A DNA stretch of 64,000 bases from Apophysomyces variabilis. Lineage: Eukaryota; Mucoromycota; Mucoromycetes; Mucorales; Mucoraceae. The DNA is taken from positions 3,488,160-3,552,159 of the forward strand of contig MZZL01000409.1 in assembly GCA_002749535.1 (NCBI GenBank), read 5' to 3'. Numbering within the stretch: position 1 is the first letter of the stretch; each line of letters begins with the position of its first letter. The position numbers and the translations under genes are program-made. Of the stretch, positions 1 through 11,149 are shown one piece after another. The notes below the pieces were generated by a model that was given only the letters and a program-made list of their open reading frames with translations, had not been told where the DNA came from and made no database searches.

Positions 1-342
1 GCTGGATAAGAAAAGCAAAGCTAGCTGGCGTGCAAATCCGTACTTCTACTTATTTAAACAATGTCCTTATTATATATGCGTCTATGTGCTATATGCGTTT
101 ATATCTCCTCCCTTAGGATGACAAACGATTTATAGCACGTGAACCGTTACACTTTTCTCTCACCGCCTGTAGCTGTACGCCGTTGCCCCCACGCCCCCAC
201 CCAAGGCAAAAATGTTGAAAAGGCAACAAAAGAAAAGACCGCGCCCTTGGTACAACCGAGAATCACAGTCACCTCCACCAAGCCCAAAAAAAAATTGTAT
301 GTCTATTCGAACACTTGACATTGTCTTTATTACTCATCAACC

Positions 343-2183
343 ATGTCAGCGCATCAGGTACAACTAACGAACCATTGGCAACAAACTTAATCTTGAAACA
401 AATGGCTTGTTTATATTTGCCAGCACGAAAACGACGATATTATTGACGAAGAATACGTCAGGCAAGAAGATATCTTGGAAGTAGAGGAAGCTGAAGGCCT
501 CGAACCAATGGAAGACGACGAAGGGAGCGATGGAATCGATCAAGATGGTATACAGACAGAAGAAATGCCTTTATTATTTAGTTTTAGTAATTGAACTTGT
601 CTAGACCTGGAAGATCCCCTCGAAGGCTTCGGTGTAAGACCTTCAGCGGATGACGAAAATATCATGGAACTGGCAGACGATTCCGTGCAAGGATTCTTCG
701 ATCATCGAGGTATATTTTTAAGCAGACAATATCCGACAGAAGACGAATGGACTGATGACTAATCTTTTTATTTTTAATAGAACCTGTATACGCCATAGCA
801 ATGCACCCTACAGATAATAACATTGTGGTCAGCGGTGGAGGAGATGACAAGAGCTATCTTTGGAGAGCGGATAATGGCGAAAAGCTTTTTGAGTTGACAG
901 GCCATACGGATTCTGTTATTGCGGTTGCCTTCAATGTCGATGGTGATTACGTAGCATCCGCAGGTATGGATGGCAAGGTCCGAGTTTGGAAAACACATAC
1001 AGGCGAATTCTGCGCAGCAGCCGAAGGCCCTGATGATATTGTGGTAGGTGGGAATTTAGAATCCGGTCGATACAAAAGAATTGCTTATAGACAGGAGGAA
1101 TTAGTGGATCGACTGGCACCCCAAGGGTAACATCTTGTTAGCGGGCGCGCAAGATTCCACAATTTGGATGTGGGCGAGTAAGTGAACAAAAAAAAAGCGG
1201 AGGAATGCTTAGAAATTGGCAACTGATTGTTTTCGCTAGTGCCAAGCGGTAAATTTATGAACATCTTTAGCGGTCATGCCGCACCCGTCAACGCAGGATG
1301 TTTTACACCCGATGGTATGTGCATTATTCCCGAAAATCAAACAAGTTTGCTGAACGGTAACACCACTCTAGGTAAAAAGATTGTGTCTGTGTCAGAGGAT
1401 ACCTCCCTGATCGTGTGGGATCCTAAATCTGCCGCCGCCGAGATACGGCTGTCAGGCGAAGATTCCCGTTTCCACTCTGAACCGATTACTGCTGTCGCGG
1501 TTAACCGGGATAGTACCCTTGCTATTACAGGTGCTATGGATGGTAAAGCGCGACTTGTGAATATCCTTAACGGTCATGTAAGAGATAGTATCGAAAGGGC
1601 AATTTCAGGGTACTAAATTGAAATATCAATTTAGATCGTCGCTTCTCTTGAAAATCACTCAGACTCAATCGAAACAGCCGATTTTTGCGACGTGTAAGCC
1701 GAACAAAAGTACATTGATTGTTTATCCTTATACACACATATACACAACATGTAGTCTTGCGTTAGCTGCCACAGGATCAGTAGATGGTAAAATCTCTGTC
1801 TGGGATGTTCAGACTCAGCGATTACGATCGACATTGACACATGAAGTAAGCCTCAATCAAGTGTAATTTCATCTTTGGAACCTTTCCCGCTAACTGAAAC
1901 GGATATAGGATGCTATTATTAAAGTAAAATTTGTCCGAAATTCCCCCATGTTGGTATCCTGTTCTGCTGATCGATCGGTGAAATTATGGGATACTAGAAC
2001 CGGTCAATGTATCAAAACCTGGGTTGGTCACCGTGATACAATTCTTGGTTTTGCCGTGTCAAAGTAAGCCCTCCACCCTGTTTTCTGGGTCGTCTAGTTA
2101 TTGACTTTGTTTTCTATGTTAGTGATGGTCAAACTGTGATTACTGGATCGGATGATGGTACCTGTTTAGTTTTCAAGGCATAA
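343..2183 (+). CDS. SQT1: WD40-repeat protein, AAMP/Sqt1 type
   Basis: This is a roughly 400-residue beta-propeller protein. In yeast, Sqt1 chaperones newly made ribosomal protein uL16 (Rpl10) for the 60S subunit; AAMP is the animal counterpart. The start is the ATG at 343, followed by a 15-base first exon; further exons begin near 424, 605, 781, 1105 and 1240, and the stop is at 2181-2183. The first 70 or so residues are strongly acidic (runs of E and D), as in this family. WD-type blades follow, for example SADRSVKLWDTRTG, TGSVDGKISVWDVQT and AGMDGKVRVWKTHTG. The reading frame is restored at each junction by GT-AG splicing; the GPDDIV-to-WIDWHPKG join uses the acceptor at 1103-1104 and recovers a family-typical segment. 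It converges with the JmjC gene on the other strand, 158 bases away. Family assignment is firm; the uL16 client is taken from the yeast protein. Confidence 0.9.
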
Positions 2184-2341
2184 TTTCTAGAAGCAGACAC
2201 AAACAAAATGCATCATCTCCCTTTCTGCAATTCATAGTTAGATCATACATCATTTTTACTACTTCAAGAAAAAGATTTTTTTATTGATTATCGTTCGCTA
2301 GAGGAAAGGGAAAAAAAAAAGAAGAGAACTGATATTTTCCT

Positions 2342-4047
2342 TTAATTTGTGTCAGCATAAGCATGCGTCCAAGCAAAAACCATGTTTTGTCTGAGTTGTA
2401 CGTCGTCTCCATAGCCCGCATCAACCATCTTCTTTGTCACTTCCACCGATTCCTCGGCATGTTCAGGACTTAGAAATTGTTGTCTGCAAAGTAACGTGTT
2501 CTTGTGTAGTTTCACCTGGAAAGGACAACCTGCTGGGATCAACAGGGCATCGCGCTGTTCCTGAGCGATAGTATACTGCTTGACCTTCTTGTCTTCAAGG
2601 AGCTTTTCGCGATCCTCTTCTTCCAAATAGACTTCCTTGCCAAACAAGACATCTTCATCTTCTTCGTGCTGGACGACTTCCTGCAAATGTTCTCGTATTG
2701 TATCCATATCTTGATGAGGGTAGACATGCCATTCCACTGGAACCTCGGCTTTTTCGTCAGCCCACCAAAGGGTGTAGATCGAATCCAGAGGTGACACCCA
2801 GAGATTGGTCAAGTAATAGTCATCCTGCTCTTGTTCCTTTTCGGTGTGCTCCACAATGGAGGGACCTAAACGTGGACGGATATATTGATCCGGAAGACGA
2901 TTGGCCAGATTGTAATAAGCGTTGTTCATGCAATAATCCTTGATGGGCAAGTGGGTGATGGAACTATCATGGATACGAATGATTGTGGCTTCATCCAATA
3001 CGATATCCTGTACATAAAGCAAAAGAAAGACCAAAATAGATCCATGATCAGCGTGGCTATCAATCGAGCAGAATTGAATGGCATTACCCCTTCTTCAGTC
3101 GTACGTTCCATGATATCTTCCATGAGAGCATCGGAAACAGCACCCTTTACAATGATGGGCGTAGATTTTTTCCAATGCCGTTGAAAGGTATCCAGGACAA
3201 GCCTGTCGACCGGTTGGATCACAATGGGGTCCAAGGAAGCTTTTCCAGGGGGAGAAGAGGATGGAGAACGTCCCACACGCTGTCGTTTTGCAGCCCTACC
3301 TCCGTTCTCGGCTATCTCTTGGCAACTTGACTCGATCGATTGGATGGACTCGTGGGTCATCTTGGTCAGCGGTACCATGTGCTTTGGCATGTGCTCCCTG
3401 CGGAAAGAGCATGTGGATATCGGGGCCTTCCATTCGTCTTTCTGGTAACAGGTATGACACAAGTCCGCGCCACAGATGGCGCACATCCAATAGCTGTTGA
3501 AGATCAAATGTCTGCATGCGCTGCAGGTGTGCTCTGTATCCCTCACCGGTACCCGACGGCGACCTGCCGTGGATGGCTCCGCTTCTGCGATCTTTTTCTC
3601 CTCCGCCAGGATGCGCAGCACAGCACGCTGTATCTGCTGGAGTATATAGGTCCGCTGCTTCTGGTTATGCTTCACCACGCATTTGATGTCTTGACGATAC
3701 TTGGTCTTGTAAATCTCGATAGGATCTTCTGACTCCGTATTAACAAAATAGGGACCATAGCGCAACTGCCGGTTTTCTGCTATAGCAAAGGCCCTAATAT
3801 CCTTGAAATGGCAGTATCTTCCATGCATTCGGCCAATGCAAGGTTTGCAGCGGTTTTTGAATTTCTTGTATGCCGAAGCATTGCAGCGTGTATCCTGGAT
3901 CTTGAGATCCACAGGAATATGAGTCAAGTTCTGCTGCACCGTTTCCTCCGGAACGTCTCGAGGTCCTTTTCCTCCTTTTCCTCCTTTTCCTCGCACTTTC
4001 TTGTTTCGATTATTGTTCTTCTCGTCGTCTTTATTCTTTCTTTTCAT
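2342..4047 (-). CDS. KDM3-like JmjC protein, probably catalytically inactive
   Basis: There are two exons (4047-3088 and 3007-2342), joined in phase 0, giving 541 residues. The N-terminus is basic (nuclear signal-like). A Cys-rich stretch (RCKPCIGRMHGRYCHF, about residues 67-82) is followed by a second zinc-finger-like region (CSACRHLIF...CAICGADLCHTCY, about 170-205) resembling the KDM3 zinc finger. The C-terminal 220 residues align by eye with the KDM3 JmjC domain: TNLWVSPLD corresponds to TNLHLDVSD, EWHVYPHQDMDTIREHL to LWHIYAAKD.KIREFL, and IPAGCPFQV to IPAGAPHQV. The HxD pair is therefore W and S, and the third iron-binding His is Phe. Active family members demethylate histone H3K9; this one most likely binds chromatin or acts as a scaffold. 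The fold assignment is confident; loss of activity is inferred from the missing ligands. Confidence 0.8.
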
Positions 4048-5157
4048 GACGGGTTGATATCAAGCACTCAAACAATTACAAAGGAGATAGTCAAAGAAAG
4101 AAAGATAAAGAAACAGAAAAGTATAGAAAAAAGGTATATTTGACCTCTCCATTTTTTGCATCTGTTTCGAATGAGCTCATTGTGTTGATTGACGACTTCT
4201 GATTTCGCAACATAGGCCAATAACAATGGCTTATGTATTTTGTGATAAATCAAAAACCAGTTCATATCTAGTAACTTTCACATCATATTGTCGTCAGAGC
4301 AGAGCGATAAACACATGAATAATGCGTGTTCGCCCTTATTTCTTAGACTTCACATACAGAACCCGTTTGTAGGACAAAGATCCATATGCTATATGGACGA
4401 CTGCAATTAGAAGAAAAGTTCCCTTTCAAACAAGTCTTTTATTTTACTGCTTCATTGTCAAAGCTAAAGTGAGAAAACGACATATTTTTTTCTTCCATAC
4501 GCTTAAACAAAATAAGATGCATGATATTTTGTCCCGTTTTATGAAAAGCATGAGAAAAGAACTCTGGCCAATAGCAAAACATCGCATCATATCCAGCTCA
4601 AGGTTTTACCTACAGGACCAAACCATTCGATCTCTTCTGCGTTGCAAGACATAGGTAGTCCACAGTATATGTGAAAGAAACAATTAAAATTAGATCACAT
4701 ATTGTAGTAACGTCAGCCATTAAAAAGTAGAAGACGCTATCTCCACAGGTTCCTTATAATCTGTCATCAACTCCAAATATCAATTCCATTGATGCTAACT
4801 GTATGACATCTTATTTAGCGTGAAAGAAAAAAGGAATAGCATGTTTTGGCAAGATTGTTTGCTTTCCGTTGTAGATGATATTGTCTTTCGTCCCAGATTA
4901 CTGTACTATAAACGCTCAATTAGTGATGATTTTTCTTAATTATTGCTTGCTTCATTTACTCTAACGGAAATGACCTGTATGAAAATGTTATCGACTCAAT
5001 GCAACCAATGAATATTCAGGTACTTCCTTTCTTGAGCCTGTTTCTGTCCGTGTCAAGGCCAACCGTGATTGGTCAATGTGTAAATTTCAGAAATGTACTT
5101 TTTTTTGCTTGCTGACTTTCCAAAGTCTAATTTTTCAGTAAGACGCGATCAACGATC
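4048..5157. other. Divergent intergenic region, no gene seen
   Basis: This spacer lies between the starts of the JmjC gene (-) and the SMAP-domain gene (+), so it should carry both promoters. It is AT-rich and has only short open frames with no recognisable protein. No tRNA, repeat or transposon signature was found by eye. Confidence 0.5.
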
Positions 5158-5984
5158 ATGAGCAAATCCGAGAGGAAATTGAAAGAGAAGACGACCATTA
5201 AAGAATACGATCCTGAAGTGACAGAGATCAAAAAGGTAACAAAGAACAGCGCTCTCATTTACATGAACTGTAAACCATACGATCTATCAGCACAAGGATA
5301 AAAAGGACAAGAAGGACAAGAAAGAGAAAAAGGAGAAGAAAGAGAAGAAGGAGAAGAAAGAAAAGAAAGAGAAGAAAGAAAAGAAAGAAAAGAAGGAGAA
5401 GAAAGATAAAGAAGTAACTGAGAAGAGCGATTCTGGTAGATATTCGGATTACCTTAATCTGGAAATGGACTGATAGCAATCATAGACAAGAAGCGAAAAC
5501 GCGATGCGGATGAAAGCGACGAACCAAAAAAGAAATCCAAGCCTGATAAAAAGCTAAAGAAAGAAAAGCAAAAGAAAGAAGATAGTAGCGATGATTCCGG
5601 CAAGGAAAGTATAACAGACACTCAAGCAGCTGAAGAACCAACTAAACCTGAGGTAACAAAGGCACGTCCGTTCTATAAGTACTAGACTAACTTGATAAAA
5701 ACAACTGATAGGTTGCGGAACGCCCATGGAACGATTGGGAGCAAGCTTCCTTTGGCGGTGATGAGGCACAAAAAAGCAAATTCCTGCGACTACTGGGAGC
5801 CAAGAAAAGTAACCCATCAAAACCTAAAAAATCTGGTGGTTTGTATGGTTCGTTAAAGAGCGCCATTGACGAAGACGAGAAAACTCGAATTCAGAATGAC
5901 CTTGAAAAGCAGTTCCAGGAAGGATTGCAGTTTAAAAAACAACAGCAGATGGGTAGACGTGGCGGTTTGGGCTTTAGTCGATAG
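5158..5984 (+). CDS. Lysine-rich nucleolar-type protein with SMAP domain
   Basis: There are four exons (5158-5235, 5291-5435, 5486-5652, 5712-5984), giving 220 residues. The N-terminal half is built of EKK/DKK repeats encoded by a nearly regular GAGAAGAAA run, followed by a second basic stretch with a nuclear-signal-like KKRKRD. The last 85 residues match the small acidic protein-like (SMAP) domain: W..WEQASFGGDEAQKSKFLRLLGAKK, then a helix (RIQNDLEKQFQEGLQFK) and a closing RRGGLGF. Human KNOP1 has this arrangement of a lysine-rich body with a C-terminal SMAP domain and is nucleolar; its biochemical role is unclear. A similar nuclear or nucleolar role is inferred. The stop lies only 34 bases from the stop of the opposing ATP synthase gene, so the 3' untranslated regions must overlap. 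Confidence 0.8.
5291..5408 (+). repeat. Coding 9-base-type repeat encoding (EKK)n
   Basis: A run of near-identical GAGAAGAAA/GAAAAGAAA units fills most of the second exon of the SMAP-domain gene and encodes about a dozen Lys-Lys-Glu triplets. It is purely purine on the plus strand and likely to vary in length between isolates. Confidence 0.8.
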
Positions 5985-6018
5985 AAAACAAGAATGTTTT
6001 AATTTATTACAAGTCTAT

Positions 6019-7061
6019 TTAAGCACTCTTGGCAGCAACCTCTATTGCAGAGGGAAAATAACATGTTAAAACCATATCCAATTTTGATGATCACAAATGA
6101 CTTACTCTCGATATCAAGAACGGCTTGGTCCAAAATCTGTTGCTGGATAGAGGGGTCTTGCAAATCCTTGTGGATCTTCTCGATCAAGTAAGCAGCCAGC
6201 TGCTTCTGCTCACGTTCACGGACGTTGGCTTCATGGCGCACCCACGAATCCAAAGTGCTCTTGACTTCCTGTGCAACAGCAACTTCCTGCTTCAACTTGA
6301 ATGCCTCAGCTTCCAATTGTGCAGTTTCACGAGAAAGCTCGAAAAGAGCCTTGGTAACATCGACAAGGTCCTTCATCTGGCCAACTTCTTCAATGCGTTC
6401 CTGGACAGCAGCCTTGTGGTCAGCACGTGCCTGATTCAAGATGTTCTTGATACGCTAATCCCAACCCCTAAAGTTAATAACGATGTACAGCATTTGAATT
6501 CGCTTTGACATACGTCAATGTGTTCGTTGGCCATGTTGGTGAAAGGTTCTCTCAAGTACTTGATGAGAACACCAAGAAGACCAGCAGATGCGACAAGAAC
6601 CAAAGTTTCCTCGTTCAAGACGTAGATTTCCTTGGAAATTAAGAATGTGGCCAAACCGGTGCTCAAAGTAACGTAGCCAGTCTTTGATACGAGAGAGTTG
6701 CCGGGAAGAGCGTCGAGAATGCTGGAGGCTTTCTGCTTGGGCTCGACTACATTTAACAATAACACGTCTTAGTCTCAAAACAACCGGGAACAAGCAGTGC
6801 AACCTTACCGTCATTCTGGGTGGTGTAGCTGCGAAGGCTAAATGTATTACAAAAGGAAAAACCAAGACTTTAGTTTCGAGATTTTCTTCTTTCTGATCAA
6901 TATAAACTATCTTACGCAGCAGCACGGACAGTTTGACGCGAGGCGTTCATCAAGGCAGGGCGGGTGGCGGCAGCTGAAGGATCGCGTTACCCAGATTAAA
7001 CACTCTTTCATTGCAATACGATTTTACCTGCGGCGCTCTTGGTCAACAATCTAAAAGCCAT
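6019..7061 (-). CDS. ATP4: Mitochondrial F1Fo ATP synthase subunit b (subunit 4)
   Basis: This is the peripheral-stalk subunit of mitochondrial ATP synthase, which ties the F1 head to the membrane part. The start at 7061 gives a short first exon (MAFRLLTKSAA) that reads through small exons into an Arg/Ala/Ser-rich leader (TRPALMNASRQTVRAAAFAAT), a typical mitochondrial presequence. Two hydrophobic segments follow (YVTLSTGLATFLIS and TLVLVASAGLLGVLI). A long charged helix follows (NQARADHKAAVQERIEEVGQ... through AYLIEKIHKDLQDPSIQQQILDQAVLDIE), ending in KVAAKSA. At least six exons with phase-compatible GT-AG junctions were traced; the last exon encodes only seven residues. Length is about 240 residues, normal for the family. 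Confidence 0.9.
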
Positions 7062-8173
7062 GGCTAATACGTATATATCATGATAAGTTATCGGGAATAG
7101 TGAACATTGGCAGGGCAGCTTACATAAAACAACGTCTACAGGACAAACAAGGAAAATACGATGTGCTGGTTTTTTGTTTCTAGGGACCGTCCATTCGCAC
7201 CAGCAATCCGCACCATATACGTCATCACTTTTTTTGGGGAGGCTGACACAAAAATCTGCAGGCAAAGGCCGGTCAGCCAAAACGATCGGTCAATTGAATG
7301 CTTTCTTCAACTTAGATGAACACCTCGTATATAAAGAAATCAGTTGCAATTACCTGCCCATTTTGGGACATTATACGTGTATAAGAAGCAAATCATGAAT
7401 CTAGAACGGAAAAGAAAGAAGTAGGTAGCCAGGATGCAGCTTGAAACAGAAACCAGGAGCTACTTGGCAAGTTCGCAGAAGTCTCTTCTCTTTGGGATAG
7501 TATGTATCCTTAGCTGACGGGAACCAAGACTAAACCCATATGCGCAAATAAGGTGGTCATCCTTCCCAATGTTTACTAACAAAACTATCAAATATCAGAC
7601 TTATATAACAGCGAGCAGCAGTTGAAAGAGTGTATAAAATCTTTCGCGTAAATTTCTTCAGTTACTCATATAGCAGCAGATTAAAAAAAAAAAAAAAGAA
7701 AGAAATAAAAGAAACATTCTAACATAAGGAAAATGGATAGTAATATGATTTTCAACGTTAAGAATGAACATGGTCATAGTAATCAGGTTTTCGTAAAGAA
7801 GGAAAAAGAAAAGGACACAAAATTCTGTTAGGAAGGAATTTCTGCCAGATGCTATGGCTTCAAACCATTAAGCCTGATTAAAGTACTGATGCGGAAACAT
7901 GTCTGCGACTAATCAGTAGGTAAACATTCCAATTAGCCAGTAAGGAACAAGACGAACATAACTATAGAAAGATTTCTTCATATAGTATACACTCGTAAGT
8001 GGTCTATATGCCAAATATGCACTGCCCGTTTGCCATGCAACAGGCACCTTTGCGGAGTTGCAATGACGTATCAATGCGGGTCGCACTGTAGAAGTCCCGG
8101 ATATACCGGAGTGCAACGCACTAATACAGTTCATGACGCGTTCACCTTTCTCCGACTAACTTTCTTCAACTTC
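7062..8173. other. Divergent intergenic region, no gene seen
   Basis: This spacer separates the starts of ATP4 (-) and the proteasome beta2 gene (+). It contains a poly(A) run near 7682 and short open frames without recognisable domains. It is presumed to hold both promoters. Confidence 0.5.
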
Positions 8174-9224
8174 ATGGCAACCAAATTCACTCTACCCAAA
8201 GGTGGCTTCAGCTTTGACAATTACTCCAGGTAAAATATACAAATCCCTCTTTGGACGTTGATCCAGTGAGCTAACAATATATTAGAAACCATGTACTGGA
8301 GACTAAAGGGGCTAGGCCACCAAAAGCAACCAGCACCGGTACAACTATCGTCGGCGTGATATACAAGGTTTGCTTGACGATGAATATCACAATGCGCTAA
8401 TATCGAGTGAAAGGATGGTGTATGCTTGGGCGCTGATACAAGAGCAACAGAAGGTCCCATTGTCGCTGACAAGAACTGCGAAAAGATCCACTACATCGCC
8501 CCTAATATGTAAATCACACTGCCGCCACATGTTTAAGCATTCTAATGACCTTTTCCAGCTATTGTTGCGGTGCAGGTACCGCTGCCGATACCGAAATGAC
8601 TACCAACCTTATCAGTTCCCAAATCGAATTGCACAGCTTATCGACTGGAAGAAAGCCTAGAGTTGTTACTGCAATGACGTTGCTGAAGCAGATGCTGTTC
8701 AAGTAGGGATGAGTGATTTCGAAGTTACGCTAAGCTTTGCAAAATAGATACCAGGGTCATATTGGCGCTGCTCTTGTTCTGGGTGGATATGACGCGACGG
8801 GTCCTCATTTGTATACAGTACATCCTCACGGTAGTACTGATAAGCTGCCATTCGTCACAATGGGATCAGGTTCTTTGGCAGCTATGAGTGTGTTTGAAAG
8901 CAAGTGGAAAGCAGATATGACGGTAAGCAACGAATATTATGTTTCTGGATTCTTACCCAGTAACAGCGTGAAGAAGCCATCGAATTAGTCAAAGATGCCA
9001 TCGAAGCTGGTATCTTCAATGATTTAGGCTCTGGATCTAACGTGGATGTGTGTGTGATTGAGAAAGATTCAGTGGACTACCTCCGCAATTACGGCAGACC
9101 GAACGAACGTGGCGTGAAAGAAGGACGTTACGTTTACCCTAGAGGCACTACGGCTGTATTGAAATCATCCGTCAGAAATCTTGTTACGGTGACTGAGGGA
9201 GATGCTATGGATGTTTCTTTGTAA
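8174..9224 (+). CDS. PUP1: 20S proteasome subunit beta2 (PUP1/PSMB7)
   Basis: This is a catalytic subunit of the proteasome core responsible for trypsin-like cleavage. Six exons (8174-8229, 8286-8367, 8414-8508, 8559-8702, 8748-8922, 8967-9224) give exactly 269 residues. A propeptide of about 30 residues ends in STG before TTIVGV, so the mature chain would begin at the catalytic Thr. The conserved [23 protein letters not shown], the Gly-rich CCGAGTAAD and the GSGSLAAM segment are intact. The beta2-specific C-terminal extension ([27 protein letters not shown]) is also present; in the known structure it wraps around beta3. Nothing is missing. Confidence 0.95.
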
Positions 9225-10970
9225 AAAGCAGTATTAGGAATACAAATTGTTTAGCATATGAAGCGTTAGGGATACTGTTGTAGTAGCCACGAGTTCATGT
9301 GTCTCTATTACTCTGGCTGAGATATATGGAGTCTTGAATACCATCGGCTAGAGGCAATTTCTCAACTATAAACGGTTCATTGTGATGTATACAGTAACGG
9401 GATCCTGGAATCACTCATACTACGTAGTTACTATTCCTCTCATTCGCTCTTCTAACCGAATCTGCTTCCCTGATATGCCCTTCAATTGTCAGTATCGTTT
9501 TACTTGTATCCTTGTGACAACCTACTATCCATGTGCGATTTCATAAACACTGTTCTATCATCGTGTGACAATGATAGTGTTGTCATAGCAAACTGCAAGA
9601 TCAAATCTTGATTGGTGGCATTCTCATTTTTGTCTTCTGTTTGTATCATTTGTCACTTATACACTAAGCTTTAATTATATGAATGAGTCTATCGTTGAAT
9701 AGCACCAGTTCTAGTTTAACCTTTTCGCCCAAGTTTATTTGGGGCCTGATAATTCGGCATTCACTTCATCATTAAATAATGAATCAATTAACCAAAGCGA
9801 TTCCGTGTCCATTTCCTTTTTGGAACATTCAGATTTAGTTTGTTCTTATGCATGGACACGTTTATACTGATGGATTGGAATAACAAACAGCTTATGAAGG
9901 TAATCGAGATTGCTTGCTAAGTTAATAGACAACATAAAGCGATCCTAACTTAAGTAAACCTAGACATGATCTTTTTAGCAAATGCAGGAAAACGGCGCTG
10001 GTAATCTGACAAATACAACTTGCCACAACAAACGTAATCTTCACTTGTCACATTACAGAATACCATGTGGAGCTATGGATCAGACATTGTCATGGGTTCC
10101 CGCTTCCCATGATTATGGTTTTATCAGTGAAAAATTATATCGAAAGAGATCTCTGCTTAACATATCTGAACCCATATATTGCAAAGATATACGACCTAGA
10201 GTACACAGCATCACCCTTATTCGTTCACCATCCATTGTTCGCCCTCCAGCACCCCAAGCACTAACATGTCACGGTAGAAATCCCGTATTTTTAAGACAAG
10301 GATGCTTCAACATCTTACCGCCTCAACCCGGGTCAATCCATCATATACCAGTTCGAAGCCAACATTGGTATGAAATGATCAATTCTTTTGGTACAGTTGC
10401 AATTACACAACATCTTTTAACCGGTAGTAAGTAGAGTATATTTTTCCTTTCTAGATAATCAAGATAAAACATAGTATTTCTCATGGTTGCCAAGACAAAG
10501 CACGCTTCCAAGCGTTAGAATCTGACTTTGTTAAGAACAGTAGAAGTTGTGTTGGGCCGACAAAGATGACCTTGGACCAATGAAACAGATAGGATATCTG
10601 TACCAGTTTTTCTGTGGTCCCGTTGGGTAAAAAATTTATGAAACAGTTACTCGATCCTTATAGCTGATTCGGGCTCATAGTAAACAGCTCGAAGGTCTAT
10701 TAGAAAGTTGATTGGTGAGAGTCCTCAACGTACAGTCAGTTAGAACCCAGTGAATCAATCATGTGGTGATTTTATTTTTCCCTTGGGCGATCATACCGCA
10801 AACCTTTCCTTTGAGTGCTTAAAACAAACCAGTTCATTTACATGAAAATGATATATTTGCTTTCAAGATGTATAAGGAAAGAGATAGTATTTTATCTAAT
10901 TCTGCAATGCTGAAAGCTGCAATCAAATACACCACCGAGAAACTGTGACCCCACTGTTCTCACGCTTCAA
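9225..10970. other. Long spacer, possible old pseudogene near 9982-10434
   Basis: Nearly 2 kb separate PUP1 from the glutamate dehydrogenase gene. A 150-codon open frame at 9982-10434 has no motif I recognise. Protein-like stretches appear in two other frames of the same strand (around 10067-10264 and 10300-10380), which could be a decayed gene or chance. No RNA gene, terminal repeats or transposase motif were seen. Confidence 0.3.
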
Positions 10971-11001
10971 CCAATCAAAGAAACGCAAAGAGGCAACCAA
11001 T
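10971..11001 (+). promoter_or_regulatory. Paired CCAAT boxes upstream of NAD-GDH
   Basis: Two CCAAT pentamers (10971-10975 and 10997-11001) lie 150-180 bases before the glutamate dehydrogenase start, a usual distance for sites of the fungal HAP (NF-Y type) complex, which regulates respiratory and nitrogen genes. The sites are visible; binding is inferred. Confidence 0.35.
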
Positions 11002-11149
11002 GTACATCCCAATTGGGAACATGCTCATTTCCTTCAGAAACGAATCCCCCCCCCAACGCTGTGCCTTAAATTTTTTAGACTCGTATCCATATAAGTGCCT
11101 CTTTTGCTAGGGTCAATCAAAAACCCTTTCACTTCCCTCTCTCGTATCC

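Noticed and set aside
5291..5408. CRISPR-like regular repeats
   Set aside because: The units are contiguous nine-base coding triplet repeats without spacers, inside an exon of a eukaryotic gene.
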